From Ralstonia sp. UNC404CL21Col (GTDB lineage: Bacteria; Pseudomonadota; Gammaproteobacteria; Burkholderiales; Burkholderiaceae), in contig NZ_KK211140.1 of the NCBI RefSeq assembly GCF_000620465.1, forward strand, positions 933,964-997,963: 64,000 nt of DNA. Direction: 5' to 3'. Position 1 is the first letter of the stretch, and every line of letters starts with the position of its first letter. The position numbers and the translations under genes were made by a program. Below are positions 28,195 to 37,311 of this stretch, piece after piece. Below the pieces are notes generated by a model. The model saw nothing but the letters and a program-made list of their open reading frames with translations, was not told the DNA's origin and made no database searches.

Positions 28195-28237
28195 TTGACC
28201 CTGCGCATTGCCGTGGGTATATTACTGACCGGTCAGT
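28195..28237 (+). promoter_or_regulatory. Sigma-70 promoter with palindromic operator for the RND efflux operon
   Basis: TTGACC (28195-28200), a 17-base spacer and TATATT (28218-28223) form a good promoter. The perfect 14-bp palindrome ACTGACCGGTCAGT (28224-28237) begins directly after the -10 and covers the expected start site. TetR-family repressors of efflux operons commonly bind such sites. No tetR gene is adjacent, so the regulator would be encoded elsewhere. Confidence 0.75.
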
Positions 28238-28256
28238 TATTTACTGAGAGCGTGTC

Positions 28257-29465
28257 ATGCCAGCGTTGCGTTTGCCGTACCCGCATTCCGACTTCACCGG
28301 TTTCTCCGACACGCGGTCTCGGCCGCGCCGGCGTTCATTGCCGACAGCGGTATCGGTGGCTTTGCTGACCGGCGCGGCGCTGCTGGCCGGCTGCAGCAAG
28401 GATGCGCCCAAGGCGCCCGACGTGCGCCCCGTGCGGACCATGACGGTGACCAGCGAGCAGGGCGCCGGCACCGCGGAATTCTCCGGCGACGTCCGCCCGC
28501 GCATCGAATCGCGCCTGGGCTTCCGCGTGCCGGGCAAGATCGTCGCCCGGCTCATGGACGTTGGCGCCACCGTCAAGAAGGGCCAGGTGCTCGCGCGGTT
28601 GGACCCGACCGACCTGGCACTCGCCCAGCAATCGGCTCAAGCGCAGTTGTCGGCTGCCAAGACCGACCGCGATCTGGCCGCAGCCGATCTCAAGCGCTAT
28701 TCCGAACTGTTCGCAAAGGGCTTCATCAGCGCGGCGGAACAGCAGCGCCATCAAGCCAACTATGACGCCGCGCAGGCCCGCTACGAGCAAGCCGGGGCCG
28801 GCTATCGCAACCAGGTGAATCAAGCCGGCTATGCCACGCTCGAAGCCGACGCGGATGGCGTGGTGACGGGCGTCGACGCCGAAGTCGGGCAGGTGGTGTC
28901 CGCGGGTCAACCAGTCGTGCGTGTGGCCCAGACGGCCGAGAAGGAAGTCGTGGTCGGCATTCCCGAGGATCAGGTCGATACGCTGCGCAAGTCGCCCGAG
29001 GTGAGCGTGAAGCTGTGGGCGGATCAGTCGCGCAGCATTCCGGCCAAGGTGCGTGAGATTGCGCCAGCGGCTGACCCGGTCACCCGCACTTACACCGTGA
29101 AGATTTCGGTACCGAACCCGCCGCCTGAACTGAAGCTCGGCATGACGGCGGTGGCGACGTTCGTGCGGCCCGGCGGGGGGGGTGATAGCGGCGGCATGGG
29201 CGTACGCGTGCCGATCAGCGCGCTACTCCAGGATCAAGGCAAGAACGTCGTGTGGCTGTACGACGCTGCATCGCAGACGGTCAAGCCTGTGCCGGTGACG
29301 GTGGGTGCGCCGCGCGATAACGTGCTGCTGGTCACAAGCGGGCTCCAGCCCGGCCAGACCATCGTGACCGCCGGCGTGCACCTGCTCAAGGCAGGTCAGA
29401 AGGTGATGCCGATGGCGCCAGCCGATCAGCCGTCGGCGCAGTCCGCCATCACACCGCGCCGGTAA
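28257..29465 (+). CDS. RND efflux periplasmic adaptor (membrane fusion lipoprotein)
   Basis: This 402-residue protein links the inner-membrane RND pump to an outer-membrane channel. Its N-terminus has a long signal peptide ending in a lipobox (LLAGCSKD). Next come the biotinyl-lipoyl halves (GFRVPGKIVARLMDVGATVKKG and DADGVVTGVDAEVGQVVSAG) around a helical hairpin, then the beta-barrel and membrane-proximal domains (PVTRTYTVKI, LKLGMTAVATF). The permease follows 42 bases downstream. No outer-membrane factor is in this cluster. The substrate is unknown. Confidence 0.92.
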   Translation: MPALRLPYPHSDFTGFSDTRSRPRRRSLPTAVSVALLTGAALLAGCSKDAPKAPDVRPVRTMTVTSEQGAGTAEFSGDVRPRIESRLGFRVPGKIVARLMDVGATVKKGQVLARLDPTDLALAQQSAQAQLSAAKTDRDLAAADLKRYSELFAKGFISAAEQQRHQANYDAAQARYEQAGAGYRNQVNQAGYATLEADADGVVTGVDAEVGQVVSAGQPVVRVAQTAEKEVVVGIPEDQVDTLRKSPEVSVKLWADQSRSIPAKVREIAPAADPVTRTYTVKISVPNPPPELKLGMTAVATFVRPGGGGDSGGMGVRVPISALLQDQGKNVVWLYDAASQTVKPVPVTVGAPRDNVLLVTSGLQPGQTIVTAGVHLLKAGQKVMPMAPADQPSAQSAITPRR

Positions 29466-29507
29466 GCCGCAACCGGCTCCCGCCCCAACACGCCAACCTT
29501 CGCGCGT

Positions 29508-32500
29508 ATGGAACATTCCCGTTTCAACCTGTCACGCTGGGCGCTTGAACATCAGCCGCTCACGCGCTTCTTGCTGGTGGCGCTGTTGCTCGGCGGCATC
29601 TTTGCGTATTCCAAGCTCGGGCAGGATGAAGATCCGCCCTTCACCTTCCGCGCGATGGTCGTGCAGGCCTTCTGGCCCGGCGCCACGGCCGAGCAGATGT
29701 CGCGCCAGGTGACCGACAAGATCGAGAAGGCGCTGCAGGAAGTACCGTACGCCTGGAAGATCCGCAGCTACTCCAAGCCTGGCGAAACGCTCGTCACCTT
29801 CCAGCTGGCCGACACGTCGCCCGCCAAGGAAACGCAGCAGCTTTGGTACACGGTGCGCAAGAAAGTGGGCGATATCGCGCCGACCTTGCCGCAAGGCGTG
29901 CGCGGGCCGTACTTCAACGATGATTTCGGCGACGTGTATGGCTCGATCTATGCGCTGTCCGCCGATGGCTTTACGTACCGCCAGCTCAACGACTACGCCG
30001 ATGCGATCCGCCAGCAGCTGCTGCGCGTGCCGAACGTCGCCAAGGTGGAACTGCTGGGCGACCAGGACGAAAAGATCTACATCGAGTTCCAGCAGGCGAA
30101 GCTGTCGCAGATGGGGCTCGACATCAACAGCATCGCCACGCAGATCAGCCAGCAGAACAACATCGGCCCCAGCGGCGTGCTGGTCACGCCGACTGACAAC
30201 GTGCAGATCCGCCTGTCGGGCCAGTTTTCGGACATCCGCGATCTGGAAAACCTGACGCTGCGCGGCCCCGGCGGCACGACGAATATCCGCCTGGGCGACA
30301 TCGCCACGGTCAAGCACGGTTACGTAGACCCGCCGCACGCCAAGATGCGCTTCAACGGCAAGGAGGTGATCGGCCTGGGCATCTCGATGACCAAGGGCGG
30401 CGACATCATCCAGCTCGGCAAGGACTTGCGCGCCACGGTCGACAAGATCCGCGCAAAGCTGCCGATGGGCATCGAGATGCAGCAGGTGCAGAACCAGCCG
30501 AAATCGGTGCAGAGTTCGGTGGGCGAGTTCGTGCACGTGCTGATCGAGGCGGTGGTGATCGTGCTGGGCGTGAGTTTTCTCTCGCTCGGGTTGCATACCA
30601 AGCCGAAGCTGCGCATCGACGTGTGGCCGGGCCTGGTGGTGGGCCTGACGATCCCGCTGGTGCTGGCGGTGACGTTCTTGTTCATGAACATCTTCGACAT
30701 CGGCCTGCACAAGATCTCGCTCGGTGCGCTGATCATCGCCCTGGGCCTGCTGGTGGACGACGCGATCATCGCGGTCGAAATGATGGTGCGCAAGCTGGAA
30801 GAGGGCTTCTCCAAGATGGAGGCGGCCACCTTCGCGTACACGTCGACCGCCATGCCGATGCTGACCGGCACGCTGATCACCGCCACGGGTTTCCTGCCGG
30901 TGGGGCTGGCGCGCTCGACGGTGGGTGAATACACGTTCGGCATTTTTGCGGTGACGGCGCTGGCGCTGGTGCTTTCGTGGTTTGCGGCAGTGGTGTTTGT
31001 GCCGTATCTGGGTTTCCTGCTGCTGCGGACGAAATCGCATGTGGAGGGCGGCGGGCACCACGAGCTGTTCGACACGCCGTTCTACAACCGCTTCCGCGGC
31101 TGGGTGAACTGGTGCGTGGAGTACCGCAAGACGGTGATCGTCATCACGCTGGTGGCGTTCGGGCTGGGCGTGTTCGGCTTCAAGTATGTCGAGAAGCAGT
31201 TCTTCCCCGATTCGAGCCGCCCGGAACTGATGGTCGAGCTGTGGCTGCCGGAGGGCTCCAGCTTCAACCAGACCGAAGCCGAAGCCAAACGCTTTGAGGC
31301 GCTGATGCGCAAGGAGCAGAACGTTGACAGCGTGACGCTGTTCATCGGCTCCGGCGCGCCGCGCTTCTACCTGCCGCTGGACCAGATTCTTCCGCAGACG
31401 AACGTGGCGCAGGCCATCGTGATGCCCACGTCGCTGGAGGCGCGCGAGGGTGTGCGGCAACACGTGATCGGGTTGCTCAAGTCGCAATTCCCGCATCTGC
31501 GCGGCCGCGTCAAGCTGCTGCCGAACGGGCCGCCGGTGCCGTATCCGGTGCAGTTCCGCGTGATGGGCCCGGACATTGGCGGGGTGCGCAAGATTGCCGA
31601 TCAGGTCAAGGCCATCATGAGCGCCAATCCGAACACCGTCGGCGTGAACGACAACTGGAACGAGAACGTCAAGGTGCTGCGCCTGGACATCGACCAGGAC
31701 AAGGCGCGCGCGCTCGGCGTGTCGACCGGCTCCATCTCGCAGGTCACGCAGACGGTGATGTCCGGCGCGCCCATCGCCCAATACCGCGACGGCGACAAGC
31801 TGCTCGACATCGTGATGCGTCCGCAGGAAGACGAGCGCAACACGCTCGACGCACTGCAGCGCGTGCAAGTCCCGACCGGCAGTGGCCGCACGGTGCCTCT
31901 GACGCAGGTGGCGCGAGTTGGTTTTGCGTGGGAACCCGGCGTGATCTGGCGCGAGAACCGCGACTACGGCATCACCGTGCAATCCGACGTGGTGGACGGC
32001 GTGCAGGGCCCGACCGTAACAGCGCAGATCAACCCCTTGCTGGATAAGATCCGCGCCGACTTGCCGCCGGATTACCAGATCAAGATTGCTGGCGCAGAAG
32101 AGGAAAGCGCCAACGCGGGTGCGTCCATCGCTGCGCAGATGCCGCTCTGCATCTTCATCATCTTCACGCTGCTGATGCTGCAGCTGCACAGCTTCTCGCG
32201 CTCGGTGATGGTGTTCCTGACGGGGCCGCTGGGGCTGATTGGCGCGGCAGCCACGTTGCTGCTGCTGCGCGCGCCGATGGGCTTCGTTGCGCAACTCGGC
32301 ATTACTGCGCTGATCGGGATGATCATCCGCAACTCGGTCATTCTGGTGGACCAGATCGAACAGGATGTGGCGGCCGGCGTGCCGACGTGGAACGCCATCG
32401 TCGAGGCAGCCGTGCGTCGGTTCCGTCCGATCATCCTGACCGCGGCGGCGGCCGTGCTGGCAATGATTCCGCTGTCGCGCAGCGTGTTCTGGGGGCCGAT

Positions 32501-32627
32501 GGCCGCCGCCATCATGGGTGGTCTGATCATCGCCACGGTGTTGACGCTGTTGTTCCTGCCGGCGCTGTATGCGGCGTGGTTCCGCGTCAAGCGGCCCGAG
32601 GCGCAAGCGGCGGCCCCGACGGTCTGA
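29508..32627 (+). CDS. RND family efflux permease (AcrB-like)
   Basis: It has 1039 residues in the usual two repeats: TM1, a periplasmic loop, TM2-6 (LIEAVVIVLGVSFLSL, KISLGALIIALGLLVDDAIIAVEMMV), a second large loop, then TM8-12. The TM4 motif GLLVDDAI carries the proton-relay Asp pair, and LGITALIGMIIRNSVILVDQ is the equivalent in the second repeat. The sequence is closest to the RND subgroup that starts with a short N-terminus like FNLSRWALEHQPLTRF. It works with the adaptor upstream and is driven by the proton gradient. Confidence 0.93.
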   Translation: MEHSRFNLSRWALEHQPLTRFLLVALLLGGIFAYSKLGQDEDPPFTFRAMVVQAFWPGATAEQMSRQVTDKIEKALQEVPYAWKIRSYSKPGETLVTFQLADTSPAKETQQLWYTVRKKVGDIAPTLPQGVRGPYFNDDFGDVYGSIYALSADGFTYRQLNDYADAIRQQLLRVPNVAKVELLGDQDEKIYIEFQQAKLSQMGLDINSIATQISQQNNIGPSGVLVTPTDNVQIRLSGQFSDIRDLENLTLRGPGGTTNIRLGDIATVKHGYVDPPHAKMRFNGKEVIGLGISMTKGGDIIQLGKDLRATVDKIRAKLPMGIEMQQVQNQPKSVQSSVGEFVHVLIEAVVIVLGVSFLSLGLHTKPKLRIDVWPGLVVGLTIPLVLAVTFLFMNIFDIGLHKISLGALIIALGLLVDDAIIAVEMMVRKLEEGFSKMEAATFAYTSTAMPMLTGTLITATGFLPVGLARSTVGEYTFGIFAVTALALVLSWFAAVVFVPYLGFLLLRTKSHVEGGGHHELFDTPFYNRFRGWVNWCVEYRKTVIVITLVAFGLGVFGFKYVEKQFFPDSSRPELMVELWLPEGSSFNQTEAEAKRFEALMRKEQNVDSVTLFIGSGAPRFYLPLDQILPQTNVAQAIVMPTSLEAREGVRQHVIGLLKSQFPHLRGRVKLLPNGPPVPYPVQFRVMGPDIGGVRKIADQVKAIMSANPNTVGVNDNWNENVKVLRLDIDQDKARALGVSTGSISQVTQTVMSGAPIAQYRDGDKLLDIVMRPQEDERNTLDALQRVQVPTGSGRTVPLTQVARVGFAWEPGVIWRENRDYGITVQSDVVDGVQGPTVTAQINPLLDKIRADLPPDYQIKIAGAEEESANAGASIAAQMPLCIFIIFTLLMLQLHSFSRSVMVFLTGPLGLIGAAATLLLLRAPMGFVAQLGITALIGMIIRNSVILVDQIEQDVAAGVPTWNAIVEAAVRRFRPIILTAAAAVLAMIPLSRSVFWGPMAAAIMGGLIIATVLTLLFLPALYAAWFRVKRPEAQAAAPTV

Positions 32628-32649
32628 CTGACGGTCGAGCCCGGCAGCC

Positions 32650-32682
32650 GGTGCGAGGGAGGGGACTCGAACCCCTACACCA
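32650..32682 (-). repeat. Inverted 33-bp copy of the tRNA-Leu 3' end
   Basis: Bases 32650-32682 are the exact reverse complement of 32834-32866 in the tRNA-Leu gene: the end of the variable arm, the T arm and the acceptor 3' strand up to the first two C of CCA. The copy stands 152 bases upstream of the original, in opposite orientation and without the 5' half of a tRNA. Confidence 0.9.
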
Positions 32683-32701
32683 CGCCAAATAGCGCAGGGG
32701 A

Positions 32702-32730
32702 TGGAAACCCCCGAACGACTGCGATATAAT
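32702..32730 (+). promoter_or_regulatory. Promoter of tRNA-Leu
   Basis: The hexamers TGGAAA (32702-32707) and TATAAT (32725-32730) are separated by 17 bases. The start would be near 32737, about 44 bases before the mature tRNA. The perfect -10 supports a strong stable-RNA promoter. Confidence 0.65.
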
Positions 32731-32780
32731 CGCGGGCTTCCTTTCCGGCGCTCCTGCTCAGGGGCGCCGCGATCCATCCG

Positions 32781-32867
32781 GCGAGGGTGGCGAAATTGGT
32801 AGACGCACCAGGTTTAGGTCCTGACGCCAGCAATGGTGTAGGGGTTCGAGTCCCCTCCCTCGCACCA
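32781..32867 (+). tRNA. tRNA-Leu(UAG), CCA encoded
   Basis: The gene is 87 bases, with a 7-bp acceptor stem (GCGAGGG with CCCTCGC), discriminator A and encoded CCA. The D arm is GGCGAAATTGGTAGACGCA, the anticodon loop is TTTAGGT with UAG, the variable arm is long as expected for class II, and the T arm is GGGGTTCGAGTCCCC. The overall layout matches E. coli leuW. Its 3' end is the presumed integration site of the prophage that follows. Confidence 0.97.
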
Positions 32868-33034
32868 CCGACCTCAACTCGAGGTTTCCCCAATCTGTCT
32901 CATTTGCCCGCAAAGCCATATCCTGCAAGGGATCACGGCGGATGTGCCGTTTTGTGCGTTTCCGCTTTTTCTCGCTAAAACACACCTTAGAATCCGCCGC
33001 TTTCCCCAAAAATTACCCAAGGCTTACCCATCTG

Positions 33035-34039
33035 ATGGCATCAATCCAAAAGACGGTGACGGGGTGGCGGGCGCAGGTGGCCGTGAAGGGCAAGCGCGAC
33101 AGCCGCACGTTTGATACGAAGGCGCAGGCGCAGGAATGGTCGGCACGCAGGGAGACGGAGCTGCGTTCGATTCAGACCGGCCTGGGAAGTAAGACGCACA
33201 CAGTCGGCGACGTGCTCGACCGGTATGAGCTTGAGGTCTGTGATTCGCACCGTGGAGCACGGTGGGAAAAGCTGCGACTGGCCTTAATTGGGCGGCAGAT
33301 CGTGGAGGGCACGCAGTTCCGGCATATCCGCCTGGCTGAACTCAGGTCGAGCCACATCACAGCTTGGCGCAACGTCAGGCTACGAGATATTTCCGGTGCC
33401 AGTGTCTCGCGGGAGATGACGCTGCTGTCCAATGCGCTGCGCTATGCGCGTGAGGAGTGGCACTGGCTTGTGACTGACCCGATGACCGGTGTTCGAAGGC
33501 CGCCGGATAACCCACCCCGCGAACGGCTGATATCCAGTGCCGAAATCGACGCGCTTCTGATTGCGATGGGGTACGCGGAAGAGCAGCCCGTTATCCGATC
33601 AAGCCAGCGCGTGGCGGTGGCGTTTCTGGTGGCAATTGAGACGGCGATGCGGTCAGGGGAACTGCTTGGCCTGACAAGCCGGACGGTGGACTTCGAGCGG
33701 CGCGTCGCCTACCTGCCCATGACAAAGAATGGCAACTCCCGCGAGGTGCCGCTTTCCCGGCGAGCGGTTGAGCTTCTGCAGAAGCTGCCAGCGGTCGAGC
33801 CCGGCGAGCCAATGTTTGCCCTGGCCGCTGCGAGTCGGGATGCGCTGTTTCGCAAGGCAAAAGAAAAGGCCGGTATTGCCGACCTTACATTTCATGATTC
33901 CCGCCACGAGGCCATCACACGCCTTGCTGCAAAGCTCCAGCCGCTGGACCTCGCGCGGATGACGGGGCACACAAACCTCAACGAACTGCTGACGTACTAC
34001 AACGCCAGCGCCGCCGACATTGCGCGCCGCTTGGGCTAG
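33035..34039 (+). CDS. int: Tyrosine recombinase / phage integrase
   Basis: It integrates and excises the prophage at the tRNA-Leu 3' end. It has 334 residues: an N-terminal Arm-binding-type segment (TGWRAQVAVKGKRDSRTFDTKAQA), a SAM-like core-binding domain, then the catalytic domain. Visible catalytic residues: Arg in ETAMRSGELLGL, His-x-x-Arg in FHDSRHEAI, His in MTGHTN, and the Tyr nucleophile in LTYYNAS. The start MASIQKTVTGW at 33035 is typical; the frame is open up to 32942. It is convergent with the next gene, overlapping by four bases. The 167 bases between tRNA and integrase hold no gene. Confidence 0.95.
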   Translation: MASIQKTVTGWRAQVAVKGKRDSRTFDTKAQAQEWSARRETELRSIQTGLGSKTHTVGDVLDRYELEVCDSHRGARWEKLRLALIGRQIVEGTQFRHIRLAELRSSHITAWRNVRLRDISGASVSREMTLLSNALRYAREEWHWLVTDPMTGVRRPPDNPPRERLISSAEIDALLIAMGYAEEQPVIRSSQRVAVAFLVAIETAMRSGELLGLTSRTVDFERRVAYLPMTKNGNSREVPLSRRAVELLQKLPAVEPGEPMFALAAASRDALFRKAKEKAGIADLTFHDSRHEAITRLAAKLQPLDLARMTGHTNLNELLTYYNASAADIARRLG

Positions 34040-34341
34040 TTGTGATCCGGATGGCCACCCAGCGCGCGGCCCCGGTGCGACTCCGCCCAGGCGATGACTT
34101 CAGCAGCTTTCCAAAGCGGCTGCCCCTTGTTCCCGGTGGTAGTCGGTAGGCGAATTGCAGTCGGAAAGCCGGGTAGGGTTACAACGCGTTCAAGTACGAC
34201 AGACGGCGCGCGATGCAGGTACGCCGCTACCAGTTTGCAGTTCCAGAGGCGCACATTGAGAGGCACGGTAGGCTGTACACGCTCTGCCACGGCTTCTGCC
34301 AGGCGGTCGATCAGATCAACATTGCTCATGGTGTCTTTCAT
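34036..34341 (-). CDS. Small DNA-binding protein, excisionase/AlpA-like
   Basis: This 101-residue protein (or 97 from the second ATG at 34329) has a winged-helix-like segment (KLVAAYLHRAPSVVLERVV, QPLWKAAEVIAWAESHRG) typical of phage excisionases and AlpA-type regulators. It is the last gene of the leftward early operon and lies directly beside the integrase, as directionality factors often do. The role as Xis is inferred from position and the HTH pattern. Confidence 0.6.
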   Translation of the reverse strand: MKDTMSNVDLIDRLAEAVAERVQPTVPLNVRLWNCKLVAAYLHRAPSVVLERVVTLPGFPTAIRLPTTTGNKGQPLWKAAEVIAWAESHRGRALGGHPDHN

Positions 34342-34410
34342 GGGTGGGACTGAGATTGCGGAAAGAGGGCTTGGGCGCGTTTCAGTACGGCTCCGCGCCC
34401 CGAGCGGGGA

Positions 34411-37086
34411 TTAGGGGCGGCTGGCTTCAAACACCCAACACTTCACCGTTTCCGGCCGCTTGGGCTGCGTGATGTATTCCCGGTTGAAGTGCGCATTGAT
34501 CGCGCTGTTGACGGCGCGGATGTCGACAAACTTGCGTTGGCGCGAGGTCTTGAGCACGCGCTTGAGGTCCGCGATCGGGGGCAGTTCGATGCGGCGTTCG
34601 CCGGCGACTTGTTCCATGTGCTGCAGGTTGATGGCGATGAGGCCGTCGCCGCGTGCGTGGTTGAGGATCGGGCGGTCGTCGTCGGCGGACTCGATGTACT
34701 CGTACACCTCCCAGAACTGCTGCACGTGCTTGTGATCTGCGCTGATCGCCTGCTGGCGCGCTGCGGCCATGCGGCCCAGCTCGTTCAGGGCGGCGGCGTG
34801 CTGCTCGTCGGTGAGCGGCAGCACGTGGCGCATGCTGTCGACCATGGCCATGATTTGCGCGTGGTTCTTGGCGATACGCACGGTCTTGATGTCGGGGCGT
34901 GCCATCAACGCCTGTTCGTGGACCGACACGCGGGCGGCGAAGGTTTCCAGCACTTTGGACTCGGCCATGACGGTGGCGAGCAGGAATGCGGACACATCCT
35001 CTACGGGGATGCGCTCGAGCGCTTCGGCTGCGGCGCGCGTGGCTGAGGTCTGCGCCGAGCGGTCGCAGTAGATGTGGACGATCCGCTGCAGCACGGCGTC
35101 GCTGGCGCTGACTTCCGCGTTTTGGCTGATGACGATGGCGCCACGGAAGGGCGGTTCGTACGTCTCGTTGCCACCGTTCTTCATGCCGCGCGCGCGGGTG
35201 CTGCGGCCGTTGTAGGCGGTCTTCAGCTCGTCCCAATCGAAGCCGCGTTGCTTGGCACCTTCGTCGCCGCGGTCGCCCTCGATGAGCACGACGGGCAGGT
35301 TGGCCACCTGGGCGAAGTTTCGGGCCCGGGCCGCGAGCGATGACTTGCTCGGGTCAAAGCCTTCGTAGTCGCGCCGGCCGCAGAGCTTCCAGAGGAATTC
35401 AATGAGCGTCGTTTTGCCGGCGCCGGGCTCGCCCACAAGCTCCAGGAACGGGTAGCTCTTGTGCTCCTGGCGGATCTGTTCTGCGAACAGGCTGCCGAAC
35501 CAGAACGCCAGCGCGGCCAGGCCCTTGGCGCCGAAGGCCTGCCAGAGCAGCGGCAGCCAGGTCGTCTGCATGCCCTGCACGTCGGTAGAGAGCGACAGCG
35601 TTGCGGCTTGGCTGATGGTCTTGATGGAAAGCTTGCCAATGTCGAAGAAGTCTTCGTCGTTCAAACGGAAGAGCTTGCCGCCTTTGACCGCCACGTCGCC
35701 GTAGACGTAGCAGCCGTGTTCCTTGGTGTAGCCCACAAAGTCGATGGTCTGCACGGTTGGGATGCGGGCGAGCTGGCGCGCGAGATAGCCGTCGAGCTGG
35801 TGACCGCTGCCGGTGTACATGGCGCCCGGCGCAACGCCCAGCAGGCGCTTCTTGAACTCGCTGCTGCTGGCGATTTGCGCGCTGGTGAAGGTGGCCTTGA
35901 TGGGCTGGCCATCGTGCGGGAAGGCGACGCGGAAGTAGTACCAGGACTCGTCCGTCTGCGGGCTGGCCTGGTAGTAGAGCGCCGTGGGCAGGCAGTTGGC
36001 GATGGGCTGCACGACGCCGGCGCGCAGCAGCGCCTGCTCGCGTATCTGCTCGTCGTTCTCGCAGATGTTGGCCTCGCGCACGGCCGTTGTCTCGCGCTGG
36101 AAGGCGTCCAGCTCCAGCTTGAACCAGTAGAGGCGGCTGCGGTGCTCGAATGGGAACTGCGCGTCGCCGGTGCGGTTGTACATTAGCCGCGCCTTGTCTG
36201 ACGGCGTGGGCGCGGTGAACAGGTCGCCCAGGTAGCGGTATTCCTTCAGGTCTTCGGCCGACAGGCGGTCGCGCATGTGCAGCTCGTTCCAGTCGAGCTT
36301 TGCCCGGCCGGTCTGCTTGGGCAGCGCGGCGGATGCTGACCAGCCATCGTTCTGCGCGCGCTCGATGTGCTTGAGCGCGTAGCGGCGGCCGGCGGCGTCG
36401 TTGTCCAGGGCGAACACCAAGTGCGGGCGCCGGTGGCCACCGGCGGCGCATTGTTCGGCCAACGCGGCCAGTGCGGCGGTCGGGTAGTGCGAGCAGGAGA
36501 ACGTGGCGACAGCGGCTACGTCGTGATGCAGCAGGGCGATGGCATCAAAGATGCCCTCTACCAGCCACAACTCCTTTGGCTGGGCCGGCAGGGTGGGCGG
36601 TTGCCACCAGGTGCCCGCGTATGACCCGCTGAAGGTGGCCTTGCGGTCCCCAAAGCGCTCGGGCTGGTCGATGATGCGTTCCCAGTAGCGGCCTTCGCTC
36701 AAAGGGAATCGGACGGTTGCGCTGCCAATCTTCAGCTCGTGGCTGTAGTAGCTCTCTTGCGTGTACCAGCCGGCGATGCGCGCCAGGTCAAAGCCGCGTG
36801 CGTCGCGCATGTAGGCATCGGCTGCAGCGTGGGGCGCTTCCGGTGTTTTGACGTAGCGGTCGCTCCAGGAGGCGAAGAGATCGGGGTACAGCTCTTTGGC
36901 GTGGAATTCAGCCGCGCAGTTGTTCAGCCGGTTGCAGCGCACGACCCAGGGCGCATCTGCAAAGGCCCACAGCGAGCGCTTGCCGCACGAGGGACACGTG
37001 CCGTTCTCCAGCTTGTTCGATCGTTCCTTGAAGCCGTAGTCGTGCACCAGGCGCGACGCAAGGGCGGAGGAGAGGTCGAGGTTCAT
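34411..37086 (-). CDS. Phage primase-helicase (zinc finger, TOPRIM, SF3/D5-like ATPase)
   Basis: This 891-residue replication protein starts with a zinc-binding primase motif (Cys31, Cys34, Cys51, Cys57). A TOPRIM-like domain follows (LWLVEGIFDAIAL with the Glu, LVFALDNDAAGRR with the DxD). The C-terminal half is an ATPase with Walker A GEPGAGKTT (Lys558) and VVLIEGDRGDEG as a likely Walker B. It takes the place of the rolling-circle gpA of P2, so this phage probably primes replication differently. It is the largest gene of the early operon. Confidence 0.85.
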   Translation of the reverse strand: MNLDLSSALASRLVHDYGFKERSNKLENGTCPSCGKRSLWAFADAPWVVRCNRLNNCAAEFHAKELYPDLFASWSDRYVKTPEAPHAAADAYMRDARGFDLARIAGWYTQESYYSHELKIGSATVRFPLSEGRYWERIIDQPERFGDRKATFSGSYAGTWWQPPTLPAQPKELWLVEGIFDAIALLHHDVAAVATFSCSHYPTAALAALAEQCAAGGHRRPHLVFALDNDAAGRRYALKHIERAQNDGWSASAALPKQTGRAKLDWNELHMRDRLSAEDLKEYRYLGDLFTAPTPSDKARLMYNRTGDAQFPFEHRSRLYWFKLELDAFQRETTAVREANICENDEQIREQALLRAGVVQPIANCLPTALYYQASPQTDESWYYFRVAFPHDGQPIKATFTSAQIASSSEFKKRLLGVAPGAMYTGSGHQLDGYLARQLARIPTVQTIDFVGYTKEHGCYVYGDVAVKGGKLFRLNDEDFFDIGKLSIKTISQAATLSLSTDVQGMQTTWLPLLWQAFGAKGLAALAFWFGSLFAEQIRQEHKSYPFLELVGEPGAGKTTLIEFLWKLCGRRDYEGFDPSKSSLAARARNFAQVANLPVVLIEGDRGDEGAKQRGFDWDELKTAYNGRSTRARGMKNGGNETYEPPFRGAIVISQNAEVSASDAVLQRIVHIYCDRSAQTSATRAAAEALERIPVEDVSAFLLATVMAESKVLETFAARVSVHEQALMARPDIKTVRIAKNHAQIMAMVDSMRHVLPLTDEQHAAALNELGRMAAARQQAISADHKHVQQFWEVYEYIESADDDRPILNHARGDGLIAINLQHMEQVAGERRIELPPIADLKRVLKTSRQRKFVDIRAVNSAINAHFNREYITQPKRPETVKCWVFEASRP

Positions 37087-37104
37087 TGCGATCAGGGGGA
37101 TGGG

Positions 37105-37311
37105 TCAATCGTCGACGTCGCCGGCGGCGCGGCGTTTGAGGTCGACGGTGGATCGGTTGGCGCGGCGGCGCTCGCGCACCGTTGCCATCGCCTTTGCGGC
37201 GGCGGTGACAGCGGCGCGCAGCGGCGGCGGCATGGCGTCGTAAGGGGTGGTCAGACGCAGGAAGCGGTGCATCCGGCGCACGTCCACATCGGTCACGACC
37301 GGCTCAGGCAT
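37105..37311 (-). CDS. Small phage protein, unknown
   Basis: This is 68 residues from the ATG at 37311 (MPEPVVTDVDVRRMHRFLRL), basic and helical (PPPLRAAVTAAAKAMATVRERRRA), in the early operon directly upstream of the primase gene. It overlaps the next upstream gene by eight bases. Nothing identifies a function. Confidence 0.55.
   Translation of the reverse strand: MPEPVVTDVDVRRMHRFLRLTTPYDAMPPPLRAAVTAAAKAMATVRERRRANRSTVDLKRRAAGDVDD

Noticed and set aside
32650-32682. Inverted tRNA-Leu fragment as attR of the prophage
   Set aside because: It is on the chromosomal side of the tRNA, inverted, and the prophage genes run the other way; attL and attR should be direct repeats flanking the element.
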